A stretch of DNA of 64,000 nucleotides from Pedobacter mendelii. GTDB taxonomy: Bacteria > Bacteroidota > Bacteroidia > Sphingobacteriales > Sphingobacteriaceae. The DNA lies in contig NZ_BMDJ01000001.1 in the NCBI RefSeq assembly GCF_014635725.1, positions 558,001-622,000 on the forward strand. The letters are read 5' to 3'. How positions within the stretch are numbered: the first letter of the stretch is position 1; each line of letters opens with the position of its first letter. Positions 18,387 through 27,310 of the stretch are shown here, piece after piece. A program made the position numbers and the translations under genes. The notes under the pieces are model-generated. The model ran no database searches. It saw nothing but the letters and a program-made list of their open reading frames with translations, and was not told where the DNA came from.

Positions 18387-19430
18387 TTAAAAATTTTCTT
18401 CTATGAAATTTCTAATTACGTTCGGTTTAGGTAATTCATCCAATGTATTTAAGGAAACCCAATTAAGTTCCTCATGTTTACTAGAGTTAAATATATAATT
18501 TTTTAAGCTAAAAAACTGCACATTAATTATTTGGTGTGTTAATAGGTGTTTTTTATAGCTTACAAAAGTAATTTCAGCATTATTTCCAAAAATATTCTTT
18601 ACAGATTCAACAAAGTCTAAGTCGTTACCATCTAAAAGCATTTCTGTTTCAATACATGGAAAATCGTAAAGATGCTGCCATATATCTCTTTTTTTTCTTT
18701 CCCTAACTAAAATTTTATCGCCTTCGGTAAGAATAAAATAATTAAAATATCTATTCTTCTTTTCTGCCTTTGCAAGTTTCACAGGCAATTGATTTACTAC
18801 ATTATTTCTGTAGGCAAAGCAATCTATGTTTAAAGGGCAAATACTACACTTAGGCGATTTAGGTTTACACTGAATGGCGCCAAATTCCATAATGGCCTGA
18901 TTGTACAAGGCAGAATCTTCTCTAAAAAGTAATTCATTGGCTAACTTAAAAAACTGTTTTTTACCTTCAGGGGTATTAATTGCCGTATTAATACCAAAAT
19001 ATCTTGCCAAAACTCTAAAAACATTTCCATCTACAACTGCCCTGGCTTCGCCTGATGAAAAAGAAGATATTGCTGCGGCAGTATACTCACCAATACCTTT
19101 AAGTTTAATTAAATCATCATGTAAAGTTGGAAAAGTGCCATTATAATTATTCACGACCAATTGAGCAGTTGCGTGCATATTCCTTCCCCTGGAATAATAA
19201 CCCAGGCCTTGCCAAAGGTTTAGTACTTGGGCTTCGGTTGCTGATGCAAAATCGCTTACGGAAGGGAAATTTTCTAAAAAAGTATTAAAATAAGGCAATC
19301 CCTGTTCTACACGGGTTTGTTGTAATATAATTTCTGAGAGCCAAATGGTGTATGAGTCTTTAGTATGCCTCCAGGGCAAATCTCTTTTATTGATTAGGTA
19401 CCAGTTTATAAGTTCGTTTTGGAATGTCAT
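18387..19430 (-). CDS. mutY: A/G-specific adenine glycosylase MutY
   Basis: 347 residues. Removes adenine mispaired with 8-oxoguanine. Catalytic Glu in WLSEIILQQTRVEQ, helix-hairpin-helix LKGIGEYTAAAIS with catalytic Asp in AVVDGNVFRVLAR, and a [4Fe-4S] cluster formed by CKPKSPKCSICPLNIDC (C-x6-C-x2-C-x5-C). The C-terminal NUDIX-like domain reads 8-oxoG. Divergent from the HU gene across a 169-base gap. Confidence 0.96.
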   Translation of the reverse strand: MTFQNELINWYLINKRDLPWRHTKDSYTIWLSEIILQQTRVEQGLPYFNTFLENFPSVSDFASATEAQVLNLWQGLGYYSRGRNMHATAQLVVNNYNGTFPTLHDDLIKLKGIGEYTAAAISSFSSGEARAVVDGNVFRVLARYFGINTAINTPEGKKQFFKLANELLFREDSALYNQAIMEFGAIQCKPKSPKCSICPLNIDCFAYRNNVVNQLPVKLAKAEKKNRYFNYFILTEGDKILVRERKKRDIWQHLYDFPCIETEMLLDGNDLDFVESVKNIFGNNAEITFVSYKKHLLTHQIINVQFFSLKNYIFNSSKHEELNWVSLNTLDELPKPNVIRNFIEENF

Positions 19431-19538
19431 TAATGCAAATTACGGTGTAATTATTTGTTTAAAAAAAAACTTGCAATAGCCTGATACGACAACTAATAAA
19501 AAAATCATCTTTTATTTCCCTATCTCATTAAAAAGCAA

Positions 19539-19546
19539 TACTTTTG
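19539..19546 (+). promoter_or_regulatory. -7 box of the HU-family gene
   Basis: TACTTTTG, with TTTC 21 bases upstream as a weak -33 element. Leader about 50 bases. Confidence 0.5.
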
Positions 19547-19599
19547 CAACCCCAAAACACTGATAATTAAAATACACAATATATAATAAATAATAAAAT

Positions 19600-19902
19600 A
19601 TGACTAAGGCAGATATTATTTCAGAAATATCAACAAAAACCGGAATTGAGAAGGTTGATGTGCAGGAAACAGTTGAGGCATTCTTCAAGGTTATCAAAAC
19701 CAGCATGATTGGCGGTGAAAATGTTTATGTTAGAGGCTTCGGAAGCTTTGTTGTTAAAAAGAGGGCTCAAAAAACAGCCAGAAATATCTCGAAAAACACT
19801 GCAATAATCATCCCAGAACATTTTGTTCCAAGCTTTAAACCAGCAAAAGTATTTGTTGATAAAGTGAAGAATAACTCAAAAAAAATCCAGGTAGAAGCTT
19901 AA
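19600..19902 (+). CDS. HU/IHF family DNA-binding protein
   Basis: 100 residues, normal length. The N-terminal helical dimer core (MTKADIISEISTKTGI, VQETVEAFFKVIKTSM) and the GFGSFVVKKRAQKTARN strand that leads into the DNA-bending arm are clear; the arm's proline-containing tip is replaced by NTAIIIPEHFVP. Shapes the nucleoid. The next gene begins 10 bases after its stop. Confidence 0.92.
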   Translation: MTKADIISEISTKTGIEKVDVQETVEAFFKVIKTSMIGGENVYVRGFGSFVVKKRAQKTARNISKNTAIIIPEHFVPSFKPAKVFVDKVKNNSKKIQVEA

Positions 19903-19912
19903 ATCAAATCAA

Positions 19913-20785
19913 GTGAACAGCAGCATCAGATTAAAACAAACCATCATTATCGGAGCGATTTTATTGCTTGTTGCCTTCCTGTTTACAAGAGATATTAAAG
20001 GTTTAGTAAAACCTACCGAAGAAAATGGTAAGATGCCTTCATCAGGTCAAGTACCGGAAACAGCATCAATTTCATCGGGTTTAAGCATTCAAACAACATC
20101 TGAAGCTGCTAAAAATGTAATTAATAAAAGTTTAGCCACTGATATTACAACCTTAGAAAACAGCTATAAAGGTGCAACAGGTGCAGAAAAAGTAGATTTG
20201 GCTCAACAATTAGCTCAGAAATGGGATGATGTTGAACAACTAACTCCATCAGCACTTTATTTAGAAATTGTTGCAGAAGCAAAACCATCACCATCAAGCT
20301 GGTTAGCATCAGGCAATAAATTCTTAAAAGCTTTTGAAAGCACACAAGATAGTTTAGCTCAACCTGCTTTATTGCAGAAAGCAAATACATCTTTTACAAA
20401 AGCACTAGCGTTAGACAAAGAAAATATAGATGCTAAAACAGGATTAGGGGTAACAATAGTGAATGGCTTAGGCGCTCCAATGCAAGGTATTGCAATGTTG
20501 CTTGAAGTTGTAGCTAAAGACCCTAAAAATATTAAGGCAAATATGAATCTTGGTTTATTCTCTATTAAATCAGGTCAGTTTGACAAGGCAATTCCTCGTT
20601 TTAATACGGTAATTGCAACAGCTCCAACGCCTGAAGCCTATTTCTATTTAGCTACGGCTTTAGAAAATTTAAACAAGAATAAAGAAGCCGTTGAGGCTTA
20701 TTTAAAAAGTAAAAAATTAGCAGCAAATCCAACTTTAACATCTTTTATTGATAAAAAAATTGCTGAACTAAAGAATAAAAATTAA
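19913..20785 (+). CDS. Membrane-anchored TPR protein
   Basis: 290 residues from a GTG start chosen because it gives a short basic N-terminus before the single transmembrane segment (TIIIGAILLLVAFLF). The C-terminal two-thirds is helical with tetratricopeptide repeats (for example ANMNLGLFSIKSGQFDKAIP and AYFYLATALENLNKNKEAVE), so it should bind protein partners in the periplasm. Linked to HU by 10 bases and followed by the mS38-like gene and rng. Partner unknown. Confidence 0.82.
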   Translation: MNSSIRLKQTIIIGAILLLVAFLFTRDIKGLVKPTEENGKMPSSGQVPETASISSGLSIQTTSEAAKNVINKSLATDITTLENSYKGATGAEKVDLAQQLAQKWDDVEQLTPSALYLEIVAEAKPSPSSWLASGNKFLKAFESTQDSLAQPALLQKANTSFTKALALDKENIDAKTGLGVTIVNGLGAPMQGIAMLLEVVAKDPKNIKANMNLGLFSIKSGQFDKAIPRFNTVIATAPTPEAYFYLATALENLNKNKEAVEAYLKSKKLAANPTLTSFIDKKIAELKNKN

Positions 20786-20821
20786 TTAACGGATTAATAA
20801 AAACATTTAAAACTAAAAATT

Positions 20822-20911
20822 ATGCCAAGCGGTAAAAAAAGAAAAAGACATAAAATGGCTACGCACAAACGTAAAAAACGTTTAAGAAAAAACAGACATA
20901 AGAAAAAATAG
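20822..20911 (+). CDS. 29-residue basic protein, AURKAIP1/COX24 (mS38-like) type
   Basis: Reads MPSGKKRKRHKMATHKRKKR then LRKNRHKKK. About 60 percent is Lys or Arg. The KRKKRLRKNRHKKK tail resembles the RNA-binding motif of mitochondrial ribosomal protein mS38 (AURKAIP1/COX24 domain), and near-identical short proteins are annotated under that name in Bacteroidota. A role on the ribosome is inferred. It sits between the TPR gene (36-base gap) and rng, and is followed at once by a strong terminator. Confidence 0.85.
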   Translation: MPSGKKRKRHKMATHKRKKRLRKNRHKKK

Positions 20912-20932
20912 TTTCTTATCTTGATTTAGCCT

Positions 20933-20968
20933 TTTAAACCTCATAGTAAAAACACTATGAGGTTTAAA
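20933..20968 (+). terminator. Strong hairpin terminator of the HU-TPR-mS38-like transcript
   Basis: Perfect 15-bp stem TTTAAACCTCATAGT / AAAAAC / ACTATGAGGTTTAAA, followed by an AT-rich stretch containing T-runs. Confidence 0.8.
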
Positions 20969-21063
20969 ATATTTATATAAATTTTTATATGAACTTACGC
21001 TACATCAATGTTTCTTATTTACTATCCATTTGTTAATAGGCGAAAGCCTTAAATCTGTAGCTG

Positions 21064-22614
21064 TTGGTAAAAGAATTAATTATAAATTCGACTCCTGCCG
21101 GAGTTACCATAGCTTTGATTGAAGACAAACAACTTGTTGAGCTTCATAAAGAACAAATTAATAATAACTACGCCGTAGGCGATATTTATTTAGGCCGCAT
21201 TAAAAAAATTATGCCAGGTCTGAATGCTGCCTTTGTGGATGTAGGTTATGAAAAAGATGCATTTTTGCATTATTTTGATTTGGGGCCTCAAGTACAATCT
21301 TTAATTAAGCTAACTAAGATCAAGCGTAATGGCTCGGTTACAGGCACATTATTAGATAATTTAAAGCTAGAAGCCGATATAAACAAGGCGGGCAAAATTT
21401 CTGATGTGCTAAGTAAAAACATGCTCCTTCCTGTACAAATTGCAAAAGAACCAATTTCTACAAAAGGACCTCGTTTAAGTTCCGATCTATCTATCGCCGG
21501 CAGGTATGTGGTACTGGTGCCATTCTCCAATACCATATCCATATCAAAAAAAATAAAAAGTAATACCGAACGTAATCGATTAAAAAAGATTATAGAAAGT
21601 ATTAAGCCTCAAAATTTTGGGGTTATTATTAGAACCGTTTCAGAAGGAAGAGGTGTAGCCGAACTGCAAAAAGATCTTTTAGATTTAGTTGCTAAGTGGG
21701 AAAACTTTATTAAAAAACTTCCAACAGCTGAACCTTCAAAAAGGGTTTGGGGCGAAATGGACAGATCATCTACGTTAATTCGTGATATTCTGAATCCTGA
21801 TTTTACGAATGTTTACGTTAGCACACCTGAGCTGTTCGATGATATCCGTTCTTATGTACATGATATTTCTCCAGAAATGGAAAAAATAGTTAAACTGTAC
21901 AAACAAAAAGAACCAATATTTGAACATTTTGGAATTGAGAAGCAAATTAAAAATGCTTTTGGAAAAACGGTAAACTTACCCGGTGGTGCTTATTTAGTTG
22001 TTGAACATACTGAAGCATTACATGTAGTTGATGTTAACAGCGGTAACCGTACTGCCAGTAAAGAAAATCAAGAAGAGAACGCTTTACAGGTAAATAAAGA
22101 GGCGGCTAAAGAAATTGCCCGTCAATTGCGTTTACGCGACATGGGCGGTATTGTGGTAATCGATTTTATCGATATGCATAAACCAACAAACCGTAAAATG
22201 TTATTCGATTATTTACGTGAGCTGATGTTGTTAGATAGGGCAAAGCATACCATTTTACCTCCAAGTAAATTTGGTTTGGTGCAAATTACCAGGCAACGTG
22301 TTAGACCGGAAATGAATATTGTAACTGTAGAAAAATGCCCTGCATGCGATGGAACGGGTACAATAAAAGCAAGTATTGTTCTTATGGATGATATAGAAAA
22401 TAACTTAAACTATATTTTAAGAGAGCAAAATGAAAAAGGAATTACACTTTGTGTTCATCCTTACATTGAAGCTTATATAACTAAAGGAATTTTCAACTTA
22501 CAACGCCGTTGGTATTTTAAATATGGCCAATGGGTAAAAGTAAAAGAACAGTCTGCATATTACTTAACCGAGTTTCATTTCATTTCATCAAAAGATGAAG
22601 AAATAAAATTATAA
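21064..22614 (+). CDS. rng: Ribonuclease G/E family endoribonuclease
   Basis: 516 residues from a TTG start; the start gives the usual VKELIINSTPAGVTIALIED N-terminus of RNase G. An S1 domain follows (GDIYLGRIKKIMPGLNAAFV). The DNase I-like catalytic domain has metal-binding Asp323 in VVDVNSG and Asp367 in VVIDFIDM. The zinc link CPACDGTG (Cys425, Cys428) holds the tetramer. There is no RNase E-type C-terminal scaffold. It matures rRNA and decays mRNA. It is separated from the upstream small gene by a terminator. Confidence 0.95.
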   Translation: MVKELIINSTPAGVTIALIEDKQLVELHKEQINNNYAVGDIYLGRIKKIMPGLNAAFVDVGYEKDAFLHYFDLGPQVQSLIKLTKIKRNGSVTGTLLDNLKLEADINKAGKISDVLSKNMLLPVQIAKEPISTKGPRLSSDLSIAGRYVVLVPFSNTISISKKIKSNTERNRLKKIIESIKPQNFGVIIRTVSEGRGVAELQKDLLDLVAKWENFIKKLPTAEPSKRVWGEMDRSSTLIRDILNPDFTNVYVSTPELFDDIRSYVHDISPEMEKIVKLYKQKEPIFEHFGIEKQIKNAFGKTVNLPGGAYLVVEHTEALHVVDVNSGNRTASKENQEENALQVNKEAAKEIARQLRLRDMGGIVVIDFIDMHKPTNRKMLFDYLRELMLLDRAKHTILPPSKFGLVQITRQRVRPEMNIVTVEKCPACDGTGTIKASIVLMDDIENNLNYILREQNEKGITLCVHPYIEAYITKGIFNLQRRWYFKYGQWVKVKEQSAYYLTEFHFISSKDEEIKL

Positions 22615-22632
22615 ATTATTTTATTTAAAAGG

Positions 22633-22664
22633 AAGCCTGATTTTTTAAAAAGTCAGGCTTTTTT
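22633..22664 (+). terminator. Rho-independent terminator of rng
   Basis: AAGCCTGA / TCAGGCTT stem with an AT-paired inner part, followed by a run of T residues. Confidence 0.85.
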
Positions 22665-22731
22665 GTGCATAAATGATTTAGCTTTTGCCACCTATAAAAT
22701 CTAAATTCGTAAATCTAAAATCTAAAATCAA

Positions 22732-24111
22732 TTGGCAAAAACTAAAACTGCATATTTCTGTCAGAGTTGCGGATATGAATCAGCAAAATGGCTGGGTAAA
22801 TGTCCATCTTGTAATCAATGGAATACTTTTGTAGAAGAAATTGTAGAGAAAAGTCCTACAGCGATACCAACCTGGAAAAATGATTCTGCTCCAGCAAGAA
22901 AACTTAGCAAACCGAGTAAGGTTAATGAAATTCAAAGTTCACCAGAACGTAGAATGCTTACAGGTGATAAAGAATTAGATCGTGTTCTAGGTGGTGGCTT
23001 GGTTGAGGGATCTTTAATTTTAATTGGCGGTGAACCAGGAATCGGAAAATCCACACTGATGCTTCAGCTGGCTCTAAATTTAAAAGGCAAAAAGCTTTTG
23101 TATGTTTCTGGCGAAGAAAGTGAACAACAAATTAAAATGCGAGCTGAGAGGATTACCGAATCGCCATCTGCCGATTGTTATATTCTTACCGAAACGTCAA
23201 CTCAAAATATTTTTAAACAAATTGAAATTCTCGAACCTGAAATCGTTGTTATAGATTCTATTCAGACTTTACATTCTGCACATATCGAATCTACACCTGG
23301 AAGTGTCTCTCAGGTGCGAGAGTGTACAGCAGAGCTTTTACGTTTCGCAAAAGAAACCGGCACACCTGTGTTTTTGATCGGTCATATTACCAAAGATGGT
23401 GCAATTGCCGGACCGAAGATATTAGAACACATGGTTGATACGGTACTACAGTTTGAGGGCGACAGACATCATGTTTACCGAATTTTGCGTTCGATTAAGA
23501 ATAGATTTGGAGCGGCGGCAGAATTAGGAATCTATGAAATGCAGGGAAGCGGTTTAAGAGAAGTTTCAAACCCTTCAGAAATACTGCTAACCCAACGCGA
23601 CGAACAACTTAGTGGTATTGCCATTGCAGCAATGCTAGAAGGAGCCAGACCTATGCTTATTGAAACACAGGCATTAGTTAGTACCGCCGCTTACGGTACA
23701 CCGCAACGATCGGCTACAGGTTTTGATACCAAAAGAATGAATATGCTTTTAGCAGTTTTAGAAAAACGTTGTGGTTTCAGGCTAAGTACACAAGATGTTT
23801 TCTTGAATATTGCTGGTGGTATAAGAGTAGAAGATCCTGCGATTGATTTGGCTGTACTTATTGCAATTATTTCATCTCACCAGGATATTGCTGTTTCCTC
23901 AAAAAATTGTTTTGCAGCAGAAGTTGGTTTATCTGGCGAGATTAGGGCAGTTAATAGAATAGAGCAAAGAATTGCTGAAGCGGATAAATTAGGTTTTGAA
24001 ACCATTTATATTTCAAAATATAACTTAAAAGGCATAAATATTGAAAAATATAATCTTGAAATTAAAGCAGTGAGTAAAATTGAAGAAGTTTTTGGCCTAA
24101 TTTTCGGTTAA
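22732..24111 (+). CDS. radA: DNA repair protein RadA
   Basis: 459 residues from a TTG start that places the zinc finger correctly. C4 finger at Cys10, Cys13, Cys24 and Cys27; RecA-like ATPase with Walker A GGEPGIGKST; the RadA-specific KNRFG motif in SIKNRFGAAAELG; and a C-terminal Lon-protease-like domain without the protease serine context. Drives branch migration in recombination. The gap before it contains repeated AAATCTAAA words. Confidence 0.96.
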   Translation: MAKTKTAYFCQSCGYESAKWLGKCPSCNQWNTFVEEIVEKSPTAIPTWKNDSAPARKLSKPSKVNEIQSSPERRMLTGDKELDRVLGGGLVEGSLILIGGEPGIGKSTLMLQLALNLKGKKLLYVSGEESEQQIKMRAERITESPSADCYILTETSTQNIFKQIEILEPEIVVIDSIQTLHSAHIESTPGSVSQVRECTAELLRFAKETGTPVFLIGHITKDGAIAGPKILEHMVDTVLQFEGDRHHVYRILRSIKNRFGAAAELGIYEMQGSGLREVSNPSEILLTQRDEQLSGIAIAAMLEGARPMLIETQALVSTAAYGTPQRSATGFDTKRMNMLLAVLEKRCGFRLSTQDVFLNIAGGIRVEDPAIDLAVLIAIISSHQDIAVSSKNCFAAEVGLSGEIRAVNRIEQRIAEADKLGFETIYISKYNLKGINIEKYNLEIKAVSKIEEVFGLIFG

Positions 24112-24301
24112 AACCGCTAAACAAACGGGGAATACTATCAACAGATTTCCACAATTAGCAGATTAATTTCCCCAATTCCCCAAGCGCTAAAACTTTAGTA
24201 CATTATTTAAATATTTTTAATTAACTGTAAATCAATAAAATACAATACATTACATTCACATCAAAATTTTGGATTAACATTTGTCTAATACATTAATGTT
24301 G

Positions 24302-24373
24302 TACATCATGGGATGTGATCTATAACAATAGGGATGATTTTCCTCGTTAGTGAGAGCTAGCGAGGATTTTTTT
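24302..24373 (+). ncRNA. Candidate small RNA or orphan leader with terminator
   Basis: In the 350-base gap between radA and the DUF4920 gene, a hairpin ACATC/ATGG/GATGT (24303-24316) is followed by a 9-bp terminator stem CCTCGTTAG / TGAGAG / CTAGCGAGG (24342-24365) and ATTTTTTT. A near-consensus promoter precedes it: TTTTG near 24267-24271 and TAATGTTG (24294-24301). The transcript would be about 70 nt without a substantial open frame. It could instead be the distant terminator of radA. I recognise no known RNA family. Confidence 0.4.
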
Positions 24374-24401
24374 GTATTCACTATTTATAAAAAAATTTAA
24401 A

Positions 24402-24409
24402 TAACTTTG
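24402..24409 (+). promoter_or_regulatory. -7 box of the DUF4920 gene
   Basis: TAACTTTG, an exact -7 match, 52 bases before the ATG. No clear -33 element. Confidence 0.5.
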
Positions 24410-24461
24410 AAACAGATAATTACGGAAGTTCAAATTAATATAGTTTCTAAAAAATAAGGTT

Positions 24462-24926
24462 ATGAAAAAAATCATTTTAAGCTTAGGATTTTGTTTAATA
24501 GCAGCATTCGCTTTTGCACAAACAGAATTTAGTGGTCAAAAATTTGGCGAACCTGTAGCACCCGGCGACATTAAACCAGCTGCCAAAATGGAAGCTGCAA
24601 TGGGCGATAAAACCGCAGCTAATATGAAAATTGAAGGTAAAGTTGTTGATGTTTGCAAAAAAAAAGGCTGTTGGATGACTTTAGAAATGGCTAATGGCGA
24701 GCCAATGCGTGTTACATTTAAAGATTATGCATTCTTTATGCCAATGGATATTGTTGGTAAAAAAGTTGTTTTAGACGGTATTGCTAAAAAACAAACCATC
24801 TCTGCAGAGACATTACGCCATTATGCTGAAGATGCAAAAAAATCTCCTGAAGAAGTAGCCAAAATTACTGACCCTAAAAAAGAACTGGCATTTGAAGCTA
24901 AGGGTGTTGTTATACTTGATAAATAA
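24462..24926 (+). CDS. DUF4920 family secreted protein
   Basis: 154 residues with a cleavable signal peptide (cut expected after AFAFAQ). The core IEGKVVDVCKKKGCWMTLEMANG contains a C-x4-C pair that could bind metal or form a disulfide, followed by VTFKDYAFFMPMDIVGKKV. This OB-like pattern defines DUF4920. Periplasmic; function unknown. It has its own promoter and a bidirectional terminator after it, so it is a single-gene unit. Confidence 0.85.
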   Translation: MKKIILSLGFCLIAAFAFAQTEFSGQKFGEPVAPGDIKPAAKMEAAMGDKTAANMKIEGKVVDVCKKKGCWMTLEMANGEPMRVTFKDYAFFMPMDIVGKKVVLDGIAKKQTISAETLRHYAEDAKKSPEEVAKITDPKKELAFEAKGVVILDK

Positions 24927-24938
24927 TAAGTTTAAAGC

Positions 24939-24981
24939 AAAATAACCCCCGATACAATTATGCATAGGAGGTTATTTTTTA
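24939..24981. terminator. Bidirectional terminator between DUF4920 gene and ilvE
   Basis: AAATAACC..CC / GGAGGTTATTT stem with T-run on the plus strand and A-run before it, which reads as T on the minus strand. Confidence 0.75.
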
Positions 24982-24998
24982 CTAATAGTTTTTATAAT

Positions 24999-26063
24999 TT
25001 ACAGAACCCAGTTCCAACCAAATTCATCAGGTGCCAGGCCATAACGTAAATCATTTAATTTTTTGGCGATACCATTAGAAATCGTTCTTGTTGAAGAATC
25101 AGTTAATTTATAAGTATTTCCTAAATAACCAATCTCACCAATTTGAGTTACAGTTGCAGCAGTTCCAGCAGCAAACGCTTCAGTTAAGCTACCATTTTCT
25201 ATTCCTTCTATTACTTCTTTAACAGACACCCTGCGCTCCTCAACCTCTATTCCTGCAACATTTGCCAGTTTAATAATTGTATCTCGGGTAACGCCATCTA
25301 AAACGGTGCTACGAACTGATGGGGTAACCAATTTTCCATTAATTACAAAAATCAAATTAGCCGTTCCAGCTTCTTCAATATATTCATGATTGATAGAATC
25401 TGTCCATATTAACTGGTCAAAACCTTCTTTTTTTGCTTCCTCAAAAGGATATAGCGAACGGGCGTAGTTACCTGCTGTTTTAGCAAAACCAACACCTCCT
25501 TCATCTGCCCTTGTATACTCGGTCTCGATTTTAACTTTTAACGCCTTACTGTAATATGGGCCAGTTGGTGTAGTAAGCAATGCAAATTTGTATGTATCAG
25601 ATGCCTTTACACCTAAATAAGGATCAGTTGCAAACATAACCGGACGAATGTACAATGCGTAATCTTCTTGAGAAGGCACCCATTTTTCATCGATGTTAAT
25701 TAACGCAGCTAAGCCTTGCATAAAAAGCTCCTCTGGTATAGTTGGCATTGACATTCTCGTAGCTGATTTATTAAAACGTTCGAAATTCTTATCAGCACGA
25801 AATACACTAATTTTTCCATCAGGTTGGCGATAAGCTTTTAAACCTTCAAAAATTGCTTGCCCGTAATGAAGTGCAGAAATTGCCGGACTCATTAGAATTG
25901 GTCCATAAGGTAAAATTTGCAAATTTTTCCATTCGCCATCTTCAAAATCGGCGGTAAACATGTGATCGGTAAAAACTTTACCAAAAGGTAATTTCGAAAA
26001 ATCAGTAACCGATAAACGTGTTTTATCAGCCTGGGTGATTTTTATATCTAAAGTATCGGTCAT
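24999..26063 (-). CDS. ilvE: Branched-chain amino acid aminotransferase
   Basis: 354 residues, the class II (eukaryote-like) BCAT length. PLP enzyme for the last step of Leu, Ile and Val synthesis or the first step of their breakdown. ALHYGQAIFEGLKAYR holds the fold IV PLP signature start, GFAKTAGNYARSL contains the PLP lysine, and EEAGTANLIFVI and GVTRDTIIKLA are the conserved cofactor loops. Monocistronic, preceded by a palindromic AT-rich element. Confidence 0.95.
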   Translation of the reverse strand: MTDTLDIKITQADKTRLSVTDFSKLPFGKVFTDHMFTADFEDGEWKNLQILPYGPILMSPAISALHYGQAIFEGLKAYRQPDGKISVFRADKNFERFNKSATRMSMPTIPEELFMQGLAALINIDEKWVPSQEDYALYIRPVMFATDPYLGVKASDTYKFALLTTPTGPYYSKALKVKIETEYTRADEGGVGFAKTAGNYARSLYPFEEAKKEGFDQLIWTDSINHEYIEEAGTANLIFVINGKLVTPSVRSTVLDGVTRDTIIKLANVAGIEVEERRVSVKEVIEGIENGSLTEAFAAGTAATVTQIGEIGYLGNTYKLTDSSTRTISNGIAKKLNDLRYGLAPDEFGWNWVL

Positions 26064-26077
26064 TTTTTAGGAATTTT

Positions 26078-26145
26078 GAATGAGTGATTGATAGAATGAT
26101 TGAATGTGCATTACCACATTCTCTAATTCACTAATTCTATCATTA
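26078..26145. repeat. Imperfect palindromic AT-rich intergenic element
   Basis: Left half GAATGAGTGATTGATAGAAT... ending in GAATGTG and right half CACATTC... containing CTAATTCTATCATTAATT are imperfect inverted copies built from repeated GAAT/GATTG words. It fills the 136-base gap between the tryptophan dioxygenase gene and ilvE and may act as a terminator. It belongs to the same loose class as 12484-12553. Confidence 0.5.
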
Positions 26146-26199
26146 ATTATTTTTCGCAAATTAAGAAAAAACCAGTTATTTTGGTAGCGTTTTAGAATA

Positions 26200-27165
26200 T
26201 TAATCTTTGTTCTTTAGTGTTTTAAGCACACTAAGTACCCAACCTTTACCCCATTCTTCCATCTGTTCATCCGTCCACAAGAGAGGATAAAATATTCTTC
26301 TTTGAAAACGTGGTGGCAAATATTGTTGCCAGTTGGTTCCGCCTGTTGCAGCAACATCAATAGGATCCTTTTCTAAATAACGAACTGCAGATTTATAATG
26401 TGCTAGTGGCCATTCTACATTAACATACAAATCGAGTTTACGAAGCTCTTGCGCTAGTTCAGAAACATCGCAACCAGTTGTTTGAAACTGCTTGTACAAG
26501 GATGAGAAATTTGTTGTTATTCTATCCTTCGCCAGCTGCAGGAACTGTGCAGCATATTTTTCGATGAATTGCTTTAATGTTAAAGTTTGCTTACCTGATG
26601 CAAGTTCAGTTGCACCAAATTTCCAATAAATATTTTCAAACTGTTCTTCTAGCGTAGCTGTAATTAATTCAGCTCTTTTAGTTTTATCAACTAACTGAAT
26701 AAAATCGGTAGCACAAATTTCTATCATTCTATATTGGCCGGATTGAAACCCACTCGCCGGCAAAAGCGACATCCTGAATTTTAAAAATTGCGCTTTCTCC
26801 ATTCCATTAACCATAACCTCAAAAGAAGTAGTTAATGCGTTAAAATAAGCATTAATTCTTTTTATTCTGTCCGTAAAAAAATCAACCGTCAGGTTTTCAT
26901 GCTCTGCAATTTGCTTGCATTCATGTAAAGCAAGCTTAAAGTAAAGCTCCGTAATTTGATGGTACATGATAAAAATTTCTTCATCAGGAAACGGCGTTTT
27001 CGGGCTTTGTAAGCTTAAAAGCGTATCTAAATGAATGTAATCCCAGTAAGTCAAAAAATCTGCATACAACAAACCATCAAGATAGGAAGCCATATCCTGC
27101 CCCATAGCTGTATATTTTTCCTGGAGTTGATTAAGTTTATCTTTTATTTCGGGTGTGAAATCCAT
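26200..27165 (-). CDS. Tryptophan 2,3-dioxygenase family protein
   Basis: 321 residues. Heme enzyme family that opens the tryptophan indole ring to N-formylkynurenine. ITELYFKLALHE, FRMSLLPASGFQSGQYRMIE and ATGGTNWQQYLP correspond to the family's ELWFK, FRxxLxPASGFQSxQFR and GTGGSxGxxYL blocks; WPLAHYKSAVRYL may supply the heme histidine. No kynurenine-pathway gene is adjacent. The ATG is four bases after a perfect -7 box, so it may be leaderless, and its promoter abuts that of the divergent ClC gene. Confidence 0.9.
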   Translation of the reverse strand: MDFTPEIKDKLNQLQEKYTAMGQDMASYLDGLLYADFLTYWDYIHLDTLLSLQSPKTPFPDEEIFIMYHQITELYFKLALHECKQIAEHENLTVDFFTDRIKRINAYFNALTTSFEVMVNGMEKAQFLKFRMSLLPASGFQSGQYRMIEICATDFIQLVDKTKRAELITATLEEQFENIYWKFGATELASGKQTLTLKQFIEKYAAQFLQLAKDRITTNFSSLYKQFQTTGCDVSELAQELRKLDLYVNVEWPLAHYKSAVRYLEKDPIDVAATGGTNWQQYLPPRFQRRIFYPLLWTDEQMEEWGKGWVLSVLKTLKNKD

Positions 27166-27169
27166 ATCA

Positions 27170-27199
27170 CAAAGTTAATATTCCTAATTGATAAACAAA
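27170..27199 (-). promoter_or_regulatory. Promoter of the tryptophan dioxygenase gene
   Basis: Minus strand: TTTG (27199-27196), 18-nt spacer, TAACTTTG (27177-27170), then four bases to the ATG. Confidence 0.65.
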
Positions 27200-27200
27200 T

Positions 27201-27231
27201 TTTGGTAGAAATAGTAAATTTTATACATTTG
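27201..27231 (+). promoter_or_regulatory. Promoter of the ClC channel gene
   Basis: TTTG (27201-27204), 19-nt spacer, TACATTTG (27224-27231), an exact consensus match. Its -33 element is one base from that of the divergent promoter. The leader (about 27237-27310) contains a 20-codon ATG frame at 27236 of unknown meaning. Confidence 0.7.
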
Positions 27232-27310
27232 AAAGATGGCGATGGAGTACCGCCAAAACCGCCCAAACAGGCTGATGACTCCTACGATTTTTAATTAAAA
27301 TTGATTTTCA

